From Streptomyces sp. NRRL S-37 (lineage in GTDB: Bacteria > Actinomycetota > Actinomycetes > Streptomycetales > Streptomycetaceae): DNA of 64,000 bases. Below are positions 1 to 9,598 of this stretch, one piece after another. The DNA lies in NCBI RefSeq assembly GCF_000721605.1, contig NZ_JOIZ01000013.1, positions 62,001 to 126,000 on the forward strand. Reading direction: 5' to 3'. Under the pieces are notes generated by a model that saw only the letters and a program-made list of their open reading frames with translations, did not search any database and was not told the DNA's origin. The stretch's first letter is position 1; every line of letters starts with the position of its first letter. Both the position numbers and the translations under genes were made by a program.

Positions 1-1
1 C

Positions 2-3000
2 ACGGGCGCCGCCGCCAAGGGCCGCGACATCGCCGCGTTCGACGCCGTCGACCCGTTCATCGGCACCCGGCTGGACACCTCCCAGAACAAGGGCAACAGC
101 GCGTACGGCAACACCTGGCCGGGCGCCACGGTGCCGTTCGGCATGGTGCAGTCCTCCCCCACCACGTACCGCTCCTCGGACGGGGACCAGAAGGGCGGTT
201 ACGAGTACACGGCCGACAGGATCCGCGGCTTCGGCATGACCCGGCTCTCCGGGACCGGCTGCGAGGGCCGGTACAGCGGCTTCGACTTCCCCGTCCTGCC
301 CTACACCGGCGACCTCACCGACGGCGCCCTGCCGTCCAGCCCGGCCGACAAGGTCACCGACTACTACGTCGGCTTCGACCACGCCGACGAGAAGGCCGAC
401 CCCGGCTACTACTCCGTGGACCTCGCCAACGGCGTGGAGACGGAGCTGACGGCCACCACCCGCACCGCCGTGAGCCGCTTCGACTTCCCCTCGGACGGCA
501 CCTCGACGCTGCTGTTCGACGTGGCCGGCTCCAACAACCGGGTCTTCGGCAGCGAGGTGAAGGTCGACGGCGACACCGTCAGCGGCTGGGTGGAGACCGC
601 CTCGGTGTGCGACGAGGGCGGACGCTACCGGGCCTACTTCTCGACCACGTTCGACCGGCCCGTCAAGGCCCACGGCACCTGGCAGGGCTCGGACGTACGG
701 CCGGGATCGGCCGCCGCCTCCGGTGGTGACACCCAGCACGGGGCGGGCGCCTACCTCGTCTTCGACCGGGGCGCGAAGGTCACCGCGAAGACCGGCCTCA
801 GCTATGTGAGCGTCGCGGGCGCGGCCCGCAACGCGGCCGACGAGACCCGCGGCCGGAGCTTCGACCGGGTCCGCGCGCGGACCGCCCGCGTGTGGCGGGA
901 CGCGCTCGGCACGGTGGACGCGGACGGCGGCACCCGGGACGAGCGGGTGAAGTTCTACACCGCGCTCTACCATGCGCTGCTCCATCCGAACGTCTTCGAC
1001 GACGTGAACGGCGAGTACCGCGGCTACGACGGCGAGCTCCACCGGGTCGCCGAGGGCCGCCACCACTACGTCACCTATGCCGGCTGGGACACCTACCGCA
1101 GCCAGGCCCAGCTGATCGCGCTGCTGTTCCCCGAGGTCGGCAGCGACATCAACCAGTCGATCACCGACATGGTGCGCCAGACCGGCAGCTGGCCCAACTG
1201 GCCGCACCTGAACCAGGCGCAGCAGAAGATGAGCGGCGACTCGCTGCAATCGGTGGTCGCCTCGATCGACGCGTTCGGCAGCACGGACTACGACCGGCGG
1301 GCCGCGCTGGAGTCGATGAAGTCGACGCAGGACCTGCCCGCCGACTCCACGCTGCGGCGGCACGCCTACCAGTACGCGACCGTCGGCTTCATCGAGAACC
1401 GCAAGGGCGACTCGGCGACGTCGAAGACGCTCGAGTACGCCGTCGACGACTTCGGCATCGCCCAGCTCGCCCGGCGCCTCGGCGACCGGGAGACGTACGA
1501 CCGGTACATGGTCCGGGCGCAGAACTGGCAGAACGTGTTCGACGAGGCCAGTGACCACATCCGCCCCCGTGACCGTACGGGCTTCGACCGGGGGTTCGAT
1601 CTCGGTGAGCGGGGCGACCAGTTCGAGCAGGCGACCGGTTACCAGTACGGCTGGATGGTCCCGCACAACGTGGGCGCGCTCATCGAGAAGCGGGGCGGCG
1701 TCGAGGCCACCACCAGGGCGCTGGACGACCACACCCGTGAGCTCGACGCCGGCGTGTACAACACCTCGGGCGCGTATCTGAGCAACCAGCCCAGCTTCAC
1801 CATGCCGTTCGTCCACAACTGGCTGCGGCGGCCGCACCGTACGGCGGACGTGCTGCGCCGCGCGGTGGACGAGATGTACGACACCACGCCCTCGGGGCTG
1901 CCCGGCAACGACGACCTCGGTTCGCTGAGCAGCTGGTACGTGTGGGCGAACATCGGGCTCTTCCCCGCCGTCCCCGGCACCGCCGACCTGGTGGTGAGCG
2001 GCCCGATGTTCGACCGGGTCGTGGTGGACAGCGCCGACAGCCGGCGCAGGATCGTCCTCGACGCGCCGCGCGCCGACGAGGCACCGTACGTGAGCTCGTT
2101 GAAGGTGAACGGCCGGGCCACCACCCGTTCCTGGCTCCCCGCGGAGTTCACCCGCGAGGGCGGCAGGCTCGGTTTCCGGATGTCGGAGACACCCGGCACC
2201 TGGGGCACCCGCGCGGGGGACGTCCCCCCGTCGCACACGGACGGCACGGACGCCCGGAACAACATCGGCACCACTCCCGACGGCCGGGGGAACCTCGGCT
2301 CCCTCGACCTCAGCGACAACTCCCTGTCCCGGGAGCGGCTGGCGGCGGCCGGGGCGGCGCCGGGCGCGAAGCTCGCGCTGGGCGGCACCGGTGTCGAGTT
2401 CACCTGGCCGGACACCGAGCCCGGGGAGCCCGACAACTGGATCCCGCACGGCCAGCGCATCCCCCTGGACGGGACGCCGGCGACCGGGATCTCCTTCCTG
2501 GGGCTGGCCACCAACGGGCCCTCGCAGGGCACCGCGGTGGTCGAGTACACCGACGGCTCCACCCAGCCGGTGCCGGTGCGGTTCACGGACTGGACCCCCG
2601 GGACGAACCACCAGTTCGGCAACGAGCCGCTGGTGACCACCACGGGACGCAACCGGGCCGCGGGCGGCGCCGACACCGTGCAGACCAAGGTGTTCGCCAC
2701 CCGTCCGCAGCTGCTGGACCCGGCGAAGCGGGTGGCCGCCGTCGTCCTGCCGCAGGGCACCGACCGGGGCGTCATGCACGTGTTCGACGTGGCGCTCACC
2801 GACAATCCGGATCTCGAGGTTCCCGGTTCCGCCCCGGAGCGGATCGTCCTGACGCCGACCGGGAAGCCGGAGACGTCCCAGGCCGTCACCTGGCGTACGG
2901 CGGCGGCGTTCACCTCGGGCGAGGTGCGGGTCCGTGAGGCCGGCACCGCACCGTGGCGGACCGTGGCCGCCCGCGCGAACGAGGAGCTGACCTCGGACGG

Positions 3001-4198
3001 CGAGCGGACCCGCACCCACTCCGCGGTCCTCGACCGCCTCTCCCCCGGCACCGCGTACGAGTACCAGGTCGGCACCGGCGACCGGTTCAGCCCGGTGTAC
3101 CGGTTCACCACCGCCCGGCCCGCCGGCGAGGACTTCACCTTCCTGTACTTCGGCGACGCGCAGAACGAGCTGTCGGCGAAGTGGGCGCCGGTGGTGAAGC
3201 AGGCGTACGCGCGCTATCCCGACGCCGTCGGCAGCGTCAACGCCGGAGACCTGGTGAACTCCTCGGGCAACGACAGCGAGTGGCGCGACTGGTTCGGGGC
3301 GATGGACGGCTACAGCCAGACGACCAACGTCATCGCCGCGCCCGGCAACCACGAGTACTCGGGGGACACCTTCCTCAAGAAGTGGAAGTCGACGTTCGAG
3401 TACCCGGGCAACGGGCCGAGCGTCTCGACGGCCGAGGACGACACCCCGGCCGGGCGGCAGCGCGCCGCCTACGAGGCGCACATGGCGAAGGCGCTCGCCG
3501 AGACCGCGTACTACACCGACTACCAGGGGGTGCGGTTCGTCTCCCTCAACGCGAGCACGGGTGACGCCCGCTCGCTGATGACGCCGGACGACCTCCCGGA
3601 GTGCAGTGAGAACTGCCCCGACCCCGAGAAGCTCTGGCTCGGCATGCAGAGCAGGTGGCTGGACCACATCCTCGAGGACAATCCCAGCAAATGGGCGGTG
3701 GCGGTGTTCCACCAGCCGGTGTTCTCCGGGGCCGAGGGCCGCGACGAGAAGGCGGTGCGGGACGCCTGGCTGCCGGTGTTCCAGCGCGGCGACATCGACC
3801 TGGTGCTGATGGGACACGACCACGTGTACGCGCGCGGGTACGTCGACTCCGACGCCACCGCCACGCCCGGCGTGACCACCGGCCCCGTCTACACGGTCGC
3901 CGTCTCCGGGCCGAAGTACTACGAGCTCGCCCCCGAGGACGACAACGTGTGGACCCGCAACGGGGCGACCCAGGTGGTGCGCGCCGGACACACCTCCACC
4001 TTCCAGGGGATCAAGGTCACGAAGGACACGATCCGCTACGAGGCGGTCGTCGCCGCGAAGTGGGACGACCGGTCCACCACGGACAAGGAGCCCGGGGAGG
4101 TACTGGACTCCTTCACCATCACCAAGTACGACGACGGCACGAAGTACGTGACCGAGGACGGGGTGCCCGTACCGCCCGCCCCGGCCGCCGGCCGCTGA
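2..4198 (+). CDS. GH92 alpha-mannosidase fused to purple-acid-phosphatase-like domain (5' truncated)
   Basis: The frame is open from base 2, so the true start and any signal peptide lie upstream; an internal GTG at 131 is not the start. Numbering from the first codon here, residues about 13-720 look like a GH92 Ca-dependent exo-alpha-mannosidase, with PFIGT near the N-terminus and the hallmark PGNDDLGSLSSWYVW near residue 633, which carries the catalytic-base region of the family. Residues about 765-935 form a beta-rich domain. From about 944 a fibronectin-like PAP N-domain (APERIVLTPTG) leads into a metallophosphoesterase with FGDAQ, NAGDLVN, APGNHEYSG, FHQPV and MGHDH, a near-complete metal-ligand set. 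Likely secreted. I infer demannosylation plus dephosphorylation of phosphomannan-type glycans. The domain calls are strong; the substrate is inference. Confidence 0.88.
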   Translation, partial: TGAAAKGRDIAAFDAVDPFIGTRLDTSQNKGNSAYGNTWPGATVPFGMVQSSPTTYRSSDGDQKGGYEYTADRIRGFGMTRLSGTGCEGRYSGFDFPVLPYTGDLTDGALPSSPADKVTDYYVGFDHADEKADPGYYSVDLANGVETELTATTRTAVSRFDFPSDGTSTLLFDVAGSNNRVFGSEVKVDGDTVSGWVETASVCDEGGRYRAYFSTTFDRPVKAHGTWQGSDVRPGSAAASGGDTQHGAGAYLVFDRGAKVTAKTGLSYVSVAGAARNAADETRGRSFDRVRARTARVWRDALGTVDADGGTRDERVKFYTALYHALLHPNVFDDVNGEYRGYDGELHRVAEGRHHYVTYAGWDTYRSQAQLIALLFPEVGSDINQSITDMVRQTGSWPNWPHLNQAQQKMSGDSLQSVVASIDAFGSTDYDRRAALESMKSTQDLPADSTLRRHAYQYATVGFIENRKGDSATSKTLEYAVDDFGIAQLARRLGDRETYDRYMVRAQNWQNVFDEASDHIRPRDRTGFDRGFDLGERGDQFEQATGYQYGWMVPHNVGALIEKRGGVEATTRALDDHTRELDAGVYNTSGAYLSNQPSFTMPFVHNWLRRPHRTADVLRRAVDEMYDTTPSGLPGNDDLGSLSSWYVWANIGLFPAVPGTADLVVSGPMFDRVVVDSADSRRRIVLDAPRADEAPYVSSLKVNGRATTRSWLPAEFTREGGRLGFRMSETPGTWGTRAGDVPPSHTDGTDARNNIGTTPDGRGNLGSLDLSDNSLSRERLAAAGAAPGAKLALGGTGVEFTWPDTEPGEPDNWIPHGQRIPLDGTPATGISFLGLATNGPSQGTAVVEYTDGSTQPVPVRFTDWTPGTNHQFGNEPLVTTTGRNRAAGGADTVQTKVFATRPQLLDPAKRVAAVVLPQGTDRGVMHVFDVALTDNPDLEVPGSAPERIVLTPTGKPETSQAVTWRTAAAFTSGEVRVREAGTAPWRTVAARANEELTSDGERTRTHSAVLDRLSPGTAYEYQVGTGDRFSPVYRFTTARPAGEDFTFLYFGDAQNELSAKWAPVVKQAYARYPDAVGSVNAGDLVNSSGNDSEWRDWFGAMDGYSQTTNVIAAPGNHEYSGDTFLKKWKSTFEYPGNGPSVSTAEDDTPAGRQRAAYEAHMAKALAETAYYTDYQGVRFVSLNASTGDARSLMTPDDLPECSENCPDPEKLWLGMQSRWLDHILEDNPSKWAVAVFHQPVFSGAEGRDEKAVRDAWLPVFQRGDIDLVLMGHDHVYARGYVDSDATATPGVTTGPVYTVAVSGPKYYELAPEDDNVWTRNGATQVVRAGHTSTFQGIKVTKDTIRYEAVVAAKWDDRSTTDKEPGEVLDSFTITKYDDGTKYVTEDGVPVPPAPAAGR

Positions 4199-4216
4199 CC
4201 CGCGGCCCTCGCCGTG

Positions 4217-4248
4217 AGGCTCCGCTCGCCCCAGGCCGAGCGGGGCCT
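4217..4248 (+). terminator. Hairpin terminator after GH92-phosphatase gene
   Basis: A 12-bp stem with one mismatch (arms 4217-4228 and 4237-4248, AGGCTCCGCTCG / CGAGCGGGGCCT) lies 18 bases after the stop codon and ahead of the IclR gene. No U-run follows, as is usual for streptomycete terminators. Confidence 0.6.
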
Positions 4249-4286
4249 TACTTGCCTGCGGCGGGCGACCGGCGCAGGCTGGTCCC

Positions 4287-5039
4287 ATGGGTGCGGGCCC
4301 GACGCTCATCACCTCCGTGCAGCGCGCCTTCCGGCTGCTGGAGGCGGCGGGCGCCCATGAGAACGGCGCGCCGGCGAAACAGCTGGCGCGGGAGACGGGG
4401 CTGCCCCTGGCCACGGCCTACCACCTGCTGCGCACGCTGGTGCACGACGGGTATCTGCGCAAGCTGGACGACGGCGGATTCGTCCTGGGCGACCGGTTCC
4501 AGACCTTGCACACGACGGGCCGCGGCCAGGCGCTGCTCAGCCGGGTCCGGCCGGCGCTCGCCGCGCTGCGGGACGAGCTGTCCACCGCCGCCTACCTCAC
4601 CTTCTACGAGGACGGTGAGATCCGCGTCGCCGAGATCGTCGACAGCCCCCGCACCCCGCGGGCCGAGCTGTGGGTGGGGTTCGAGGACGCCGGGCACGCC
4701 ACCGCGCTGGGCAAGTCGGTGCTCCGGGAGCTCGACGACGAGGCGCGCAAGGAGTACCTCTCCCGGCACCCCCTCAACGACCTCACCCCGCGGACGATCA
4801 CCACGGCCGAGGAGCTGGTGCGCCGGCTGGAGAGCAGCGACCTGGCGCCGGCCGTCGCCGACCTGGAGGAGTACTCCCTGGGCACCGTCTGTGTCGCGGT
4901 GCCGGTCTACAGCGGGGACACCCTGGGCTCGCTCGGTGTCTCCATGCCGAAGGACCGGCTGCACCGGCTCGACGAGGTGCGCGAACGCCTCCTGCCGACC
5001 GCCGGGCGGGTGACCCGGGGACTGTCGTTCACTATCTGA
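4287..5039 (+). CDS. IclR-family transcriptional regulator
   Basis: A 250-aa protein of typical IclR length. The N-terminal winged helix-turn-helix spans about residues 6-70 (SVQRAFRLLEAAG, then ATAYHLLRTLVHDGYL). The C-terminal effector domain spans about 80-245, including ALGKSVLREL and the GTVCVAVPVY core. IclR proteins are usually local metabolite-responsive regulators. The gene sits between the GH92-phosphatase gene and a SpoIIE phosphatase, both on the same strand, with a hairpin separating it from the former. The start was taken at the ATG that precedes the first HTH helix; the ribosome binding site is weak. The target is unknown. Confidence 0.88.
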   Translation: MGAGPTLITSVQRAFRLLEAAGAHENGAPAKQLARETGLPLATAYHLLRTLVHDGYLRKLDDGGFVLGDRFQTLHTTGRGQALLSRVRPALAALRDELSTAAYLTFYEDGEIRVAEIVDSPRTPRAELWVGFEDAGHATALGKSVLRELDDEARKEYLSRHPLNDLTPRTITTAEELVRRLESSDLAPAVADLEEYSLGTVCVAVPVYSGDTLGSLGVSMPKDRLHRLDEVRERLLPTAGRVTRGLSFTI

Positions 5040-5140
5040 AAAGCACACCCTTGTGACGTTCGCAACGATCATCTTTCCTGAATAAGTCAGACATTACGGA
5101 CGCGCGCACGCCGCGCAAAGGTGAGGACTGCGGACGACAC

Positions 5141-6376
5141 ATGAGTCACGCCCGTCAGCATGGACGCGACCACTGGCCGATACGGCAGTACAAGCGGGGG
5201 GTCCGCCACACGTGGTCGCCCCGGGCGCGGGCCGCCGCGCACTGGGCCGCCGGCACGCCCGCCCTCTCCGTACTGATCGTCTTCCTCGTCGTGTTCGTCG
5301 ACCTCGTCGGCGGAACGGGCAAGGTCTGGCTGCCGCTGCTCGCCGCCGGGCCGGCGCTGGCGGCGGCCACCAGCCGGCCGGCCGGGGTCCTCGGGGTGGG
5401 TCTCCTCGCCTCCCTCCTCGGCGCGGCGATCGGCGCCCGGCACGGCATGGCGGCCTCGGAGCTGGCCGTCGTACTCGCCGCGCTGGTGACCGTCGCCCTG
5501 GCCGGCACGCTCGCCAGCGCCCTGCGGGAACGCCGCGAACGGGTGCTCGCCGCCGTCCGTTCCGTCGCGGAGACCGCGCAGCACGCCCTGCTCCTGCCGG
5601 TCCCGGAGACCGTCGGCCCGTTCCAGACGGCGGTCCACTACAGCGCCGCCGCGGCGGAGGCCCGGATCGGCGGCGACCTCTACGCCCTCATCCCCACCCC
5701 GTACGGGGTCAGGATGATCGTCGGCGATGTGCGCGGCAAGGGGCTGCCGGCCGTGGGGACGGCCGCGCTCGTGCTCGGTGTCTTCCGGGAGGCCGCCTAC
5801 GACGAGCCCGATCTGCTGGACGTCGTCTGCCGGATCGAACGGAGCCTGGCCCGCAACCTCGGCCACGACGACTTCGTCACCGCCGTGGTCGCCGGCTACC
5901 CGGAGCCGGGGCGGCTGGAGGTGGTCAACTGCGGACACGCTCCCCCGCTGCTGGTCCGCGGCACCGAGGTGGTGCCGGTGGACCCCGACCACCCGGCGCC
6001 GCCCCTGGGGCTGCGCGCCCTGTCGGGCGAGTCCCCCGGCCTCCAGGTGGTGTCCTTCACCGAGGGGGACCAGCTGCTGTTCTACACCGACGGGGTCACG
6101 GAGGCCCGCGACGCCGGCCGCGCGTTCTACCCGCTGGCCGAGGGCCTGGCCCGGCACCTGTGCGACGAGCCGGCCCGCACGCTCGCCGCGCTGCACCAGG
6201 AACTGCTGGACCACGTGGGCGGCCGACTGCACGACGACGCGGCACTGCTCCTGCTGCGCAAGCCCCCCGCCACCGCCGGGGCGGCGGACGCGGCCTCCCC
6301 CGTCGTCCTGCCGCTCACGACACGACCGGAACCGGACGCCGACGGCACCTCCGACGACCGCGAAGGCGCCGCCTAG
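5141..6376 (+). CDS. Membrane PP2C/SpoIIE-family serine/threonine phosphatase
   Basis: A 411-aa protein. Residues about 35-125 hold three or four hydrophobic helices (for example SVLIVFLVVFVDLVGG). A cytoplasmic SpoIIE-type PP2C domain spans about 160-370. Metal-binding acidic motifs are visible: IGGDLYAL, GDVRGKGLPA, LFYTDGVTEARD and DDAALLLL. Such proteins dephosphorylate anti-anti-sigma factors in partner-switching cascades, and streptomycetes carry many of them. No PAS or GAF sensor domain is apparent, so the membrane region may be the sensor or only an anchor. No partner anti-sigma gene is adjacent; an anti-sigma-like ATPase lies far away at 43.1-43.6 kb. Confidence 0.87.
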   Translation: MSHARQHGRDHWPIRQYKRGVRHTWSPRARAAAHWAAGTPALSVLIVFLVVFVDLVGGTGKVWLPLLAAGPALAAATSRPAGVLGVGLLASLLGAAIGARHGMAASELAVVLAALVTVALAGTLASALRERRERVLAAVRSVAETAQHALLLPVPETVGPFQTAVHYSAAAAEARIGGDLYALIPTPYGVRMIVGDVRGKGLPAVGTAALVLGVFREAAYDEPDLLDVVCRIERSLARNLGHDDFVTAVVAGYPEPGRLEVVNCGHAPPLLVRGTEVVPVDPDHPAPPLGLRALSGESPGLQVVSFTEGDQLLFYTDGVTEARDAGRAFYPLAEGLARHLCDEPARTLAALHQELLDHVGGRLHDDAALLLLRKPPATAGAADAASPVVLPLTTRPEPDADGTSDDREGAA

Positions 6377-6389
6377 CGCGGCCGGTCCG

Positions 6390-7805
6390 TCAGGGCCGCT
6401 GGGCGGCGATCATGCGGCGGTACCAGTGGTAGCTGTCCTTCGGGGTGCGCTCCTGCGTGTCGTAGTCGACCCGGACGATGCCGAAGCGCTTGTCGTAGCC
6501 GAAGGCCCACTCGAAGTTGTCGAGCAGCGACCACACGTAGTAGCCGCGCACGTCCACGCCGGCGTCGATCGCGGCCCGCAGCGCGGTGAGGTGGTCGCGC
6601 AGGTACGCCACCCGGTCGGTGTCGTGCACGGCGCCGTCCGCGTCCGCCTCGTCGTCCTCGGCGGAGCCGTTCTCGGTGATGTGCACCGGCGGCAGGGCGT
6701 CGCCGTACTGCTCCTTCAGGTCCACCAGGAGGTCGGTGAAGGTGTCCGGGGCCACCGGCCAGCCCATCGCGGTGTGCCGGACGCCGGGCATCGCCGTCTC
6801 GGCGTAGCGGTTGTCGGTCGCCACGCGCAGGGCGGGGTCGTCCTCCCGGTACGGGGCGTCGGCGACGACGATCGGGCGGTAGTAGTTGACGCCGAGGAAG
6901 TCCAGCGGCTGCGAGATCAGCTCCAGGTCGCCGTCGCGGCGGAAGTCCTGTCCGGTGATCAGCTCGCCCCAGGTGTCCTCCTCGGTGTCCGGGTAGCGCC
7001 CGGCGAGGATCGGCTCCGTCCACACCAGGTTGTGCAGGGTGTCGGCGCGTACGACGGCCTCCCGGTCGGCGGCGGAGCCGGTGGCGGGCAGGTGGTGGTC
7101 GAGGTTGAGGGTGATGCCGACCTCGCGGACCCCGGCGGACCGGAGCGCCCGGACGGCGAGTCCGTGGCCGACCAGCAGGTGGTGGGCGGCGGCCAGGGCG
7201 CCCCGGCCCTCGCGGGCGCCCGGCGCGTGGCGGCCCACCGAGTAGCCGAGGAAGGCGCTGCACCACGGCTCGTTGAGGGTGATCCAGCGGGGCACCCGGT
7301 CGCCCAGGCGCTCGGCGACGACGGCCGTGTACTCGGCGAACCGCTCGGCGGTCTCCCGCACCCGCCAGCCGCCCCGGTCCTCCAGGGCCTGCGGGAGGTC
7401 CCAGTGGTAGAGGGTGGCGGCGGGCTCGATGCCGGCGGCGAGGAGTTCGTCGACCAGGCGGGAGTAGAAGTCCAGGCCCTTGGGGTTCACCGGCCCTGTG
7501 CCGTCGGGCACGATGCGCGGCCAGGCGATCGAGAAGCGGTACGAGCCGACGCCGAGGTCGCGCAGCAGGGCCACGTCCTCGGGGTAGCGGTGGTAGTGGT
7601 CGCAGGCGGTGTCACCGGTGTCGCCGTTCGCGACCAGGCCGGGGGTGTGGCTGTAGGTGTCCCAGATCGACGGGCCGCGGCCGTCCTCGTATGCCGCGCC
7701 CTCGATCTGGTACGAGGCGGTCGCGGCGCCGAAGACGAAGCCGGGCGGGAAACGGGGGAAGTCGTTCATGTGGTGCGCGTCCATCTCGGTGTGTGCGGTG
7801 ATCAC
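6390..7805 (-). CDS. GH1 family beta-glucosidase
   Basis: About 471 aa, normal GH1 length. [13 protein letters not shown] opens the TIM barrel, TLNEPW carries the acid/base glutamate (near residue 177) and HITENG the nucleophile (near 377). There is no signal peptide, so it acts in the cytosol on imported oligosaccharides. It is the last gene of a minus-strand operon with a sugar ABC transporter. I chose the GTG at 7805 because GTGA overlaps the stop of the upstream permease, the same coupling seen at the preceding junction. ATG codons at 7784 and 7769 are alternatives, the latter starting right at the conserved [10 protein letters not shown] segment. Substrate is probably a beta-glucoside released from a plant glucan. 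Confidence 0.93.
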   Translation of the reverse strand: MITAHTEMDAHHMNDFPRFPPGFVFGAATASYQIEGAAYEDGRGPSIWDTYSHTPGLVANGDTGDTACDHYHRYPEDVALLRDLGVGSYRFSIAWPRIVPDGTGPVNPKGLDFYSRLVDELLAAGIEPAATLYHWDLPQALEDRGGWRVRETAERFAEYTAVVAERLGDRVPRWITLNEPWCSAFLGYSVGRHAPGAREGRGALAAAHHLLVGHGLAVRALRSAGVREVGITLNLDHHLPATGSAADREAVVRADTLHNLVWTEPILAGRYPDTEEDTWGELITGQDFRRDGDLELISQPLDFLGVNYYRPIVVADAPYREDDPALRVATDNRYAETAMPGVRHTAMGWPVAPDTFTDLLVDLKEQYGDALPPVHITENGSAEDDEADADGAVHDTDRVAYLRDHLTALRAAIDAGVDVRGYYVWSLLDNFEWAFGYDKRFGIVRVDYDTQERTPKDSYHWYRRMIAAQRP

Positions 7806-8629
7806 TTGACGGAGCCCCCGGTGATGCCGGCGGCGATGTACTTCTGGGCGAGGACGAGCAGGATCGCGGCCGGGACGGCGGAGAGCACGGACGCGGCCAT
7901 CACGGCGCCCCAGTCGCCGACGTGGGCGCCGATGTACTGGTAGATGCCCAGCGTGATCGGCTTGACGTCGTCGGTGGTGTTCAGGGTGAGCGCGAACATG
8001 AAGTCGCTCCACGAGAACAGGAACGCGAACAGGCCGGAGGTGATCAGCGAGTTGCGGCTCATCGGCAGCACCACCCGCAGGAAGACCCGGACCGGACCGG
8101 CGCCGTCGATCTCGGCGGCCTCGATGACCTCGCCCGGGATGGACACCATGAAGGAGCGCATGAGGACGATGGAGAACGGGATGCCGAGCGAGGCGTCCGC
8201 GAGCATCAGGCCGAAGTAGGAGTTCACCAGGCCCAGGTCGACGTAGGAGTTGTAGAGGGCGTTGGCGATGACGATGCCCGGCACCATCTGGGTGATCAGG
8301 GTGCCGAAGACGATGGTGCGCGAGCCGCGCAGGCCGAACCGGGCCAGGCCGTAGGCGGCCGGGGCGGAGATGGCCAGGCAGATGGCGACGGCGCCGAACG
8401 AGACCAGCAGCGAGGTCAGCAGGTGACCGCCCTGGTCGGTGACGGCCTTGGAGAACCCGGAGAGGTCCAGGCTGCCGGGCACCGGGTCGACCTGGAGCAG
8501 GCCGGACTCGGACTGGAGCGCCGTGTTGAGCATCCAGTACAGCGGGAACAGCATCACGCCCAGGATCAGCACACCGGCGACGGTGGAGCCCCAGCGGCGC
8601 CGGGACGCGGCGGGAGTGTGAGCGGCCAT
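7802..8629 (-). CDS. Carbohydrate ABC transporter permease (MalG-type)
   Basis: 275 aa with six predicted membrane helices and the EAA loop (EAAEIDGAG) that contacts the ATPase, typical of CUT1 inner-membrane components. It follows the MalF-type gene. A GTG at 8638 overlaps that gene's stop as GTGA, and ATG 8629 lies just inside; I list the ATG and keep the GTG as an equally good alternative because GAGGGG lies just upstream. The 3' end overlaps the GH1 gene start. As in most streptomycete CUT1 loci no ATPase gene is present; a shared ATPase such as MsiK is presumably used (known from the genus, not shown here). Confidence 0.92.
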   Translation of the reverse strand: MAAHTPAASRRRWGSTVAGVLILGVMLFPLYWMLNTALQSESGLLQVDPVPGSLDLSGFSKAVTDQGGHLLTSLLVSFGAVAICLAISAPAAYGLARFGLRGSRTIVFGTLITQMVPGIVIANALYNSYVDLGLVNSYFGLMLADASLGIPFSIVLMRSFMVSIPGEVIEAAEIDGAGPVRVFLRVVLPMSRNSLITSGLFAFLFSWSDFMFALTLNTTDDVKPITLGIYQYIGAHVGDWGAVMAASVLSAVPAAILLVLAQKYIAAGITGGSVK

Positions 8630-8634
8630 GTCGG

Positions 8635-9588
8635 TCACTTCCCCTCGGTGCGGTTGGCCCGCAGGTAGAACACCGCGAACACCGCGGAGATGATGATGAG
8701 GACGTTGCCGACGACCGCGCCGGCGCCGAAGTCCAGCTCCACGAAGGAGTTCTGGTAGGTGAGCGTGCCCAGGGTCTGGGTGGCGTCGGCGGGTCCGCCG
8801 TCGGTGAGGGCGAGGATCAGGTCGAGGATCTTGACCGTCGACATGAAGCCGAGCACCAGGACGACCGTGATCACCGGCTTGAGCATCGGCAGGGTGATGG
8901 AGCGGAAGGTCCGCCAGGCCGAGGCGCCGTCCAGGGCGGACGCTTCGTACAGCTCCTTGGGGATCTCCTGGAGGCCGCCGTAGAGGATGACCATGTTGAA
9001 CGGGATGCCGATCCAGATGTTGACCAGGATCACCGAGAGCAGCGCCATGTCGGGGCTGGTCAGCCACGGGGTGCTGCCGCCCAGGCCCAGGGTGTCCAGG
9101 AAGGTGTTCAGTACGCCGGTGTCCTGGTCGAGGATGCGGCGCCAGACGATGCCGGACACCACCATGGGCACCAGCCAGGGCAGCAGGATCAGCGACCGCA
9201 GGACGCCGTTCAGGGGGAACCTGCGGTTGAAGAAGACGGCGAGGGCGAGGCCGATGCAGAACTGGCCGAGCAGGGAGCCGGCGGTGAAGACGAGGGTGTG
9301 CCACAGGGCCTTGCCGAACAGGACGTCCTGGAAGACGGACGACCAGTTGTCGGTGCCGTTGAAGGGGGCCTCGCCGGTGAAGAACGTCTTCGGCGTGTAG
9401 TGCTGGAAGCTCATCACGATGTTGCGGACGAGCGGGTAGCCGAAGAACAGCAGCATGAAGGCGACGGCGGGGGCGACGAAGCCCCACTGGGCGAGTCTGC
9501 GGCGCAGGCGCTGCCGGGCCGGGTCCGGCGCGGCGGACTTCCCGGAGGTCTGCGCGGACACCGGGGTGGTGACGGTGGACGTGGTCAT
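8635..9588 (-). CDS. Carbohydrate ABC transporter permease (MalF-type)
   Basis: 317 aa. An alanine- and threonine-rich cytoplasmic N-terminus is followed by six predicted helices and an EAA loop ([10 protein letters not shown]). It pairs with the MalG-type permease downstream and the binding protein upstream, 10 bases away. The ATG at 9588 is the first in-frame start after the binding-protein stop. It belongs to the CUT1 class of di- and oligosaccharide importers. Context with GH1 and the divergent GH31 alpha-xylosidase suggests import of xylose-branched glucan oligosaccharides. Confidence 0.92.
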   Translation of the reverse strand: MTTSTVTTPVSAQTSGKSAAPDPARQRLRRRLAQWGFVAPAVAFMLLFFGYPLVRNIVMSFQHYTPKTFFTGEAPFNGTDNWSSVFQDVLFGKALWHTLVFTAGSLLGQFCIGLALAVFFNRRFPLNGVLRSLILLPWLVPMVVSGIVWRRILDQDTGVLNTFLDTLGLGGSTPWLTSPDMALLSVILVNIWIGIPFNMVILYGGLQEIPKELYEASALDGASAWRTFRSITLPMLKPVITVVLVLGFMSTVKILDLILALTDGGPADATQTLGTLTYQNSFVELDFGAGAVVGNVLIIISAVFAVFYLRANRTEGK

Positions 9589-9598
9589 GGCGCGTACC

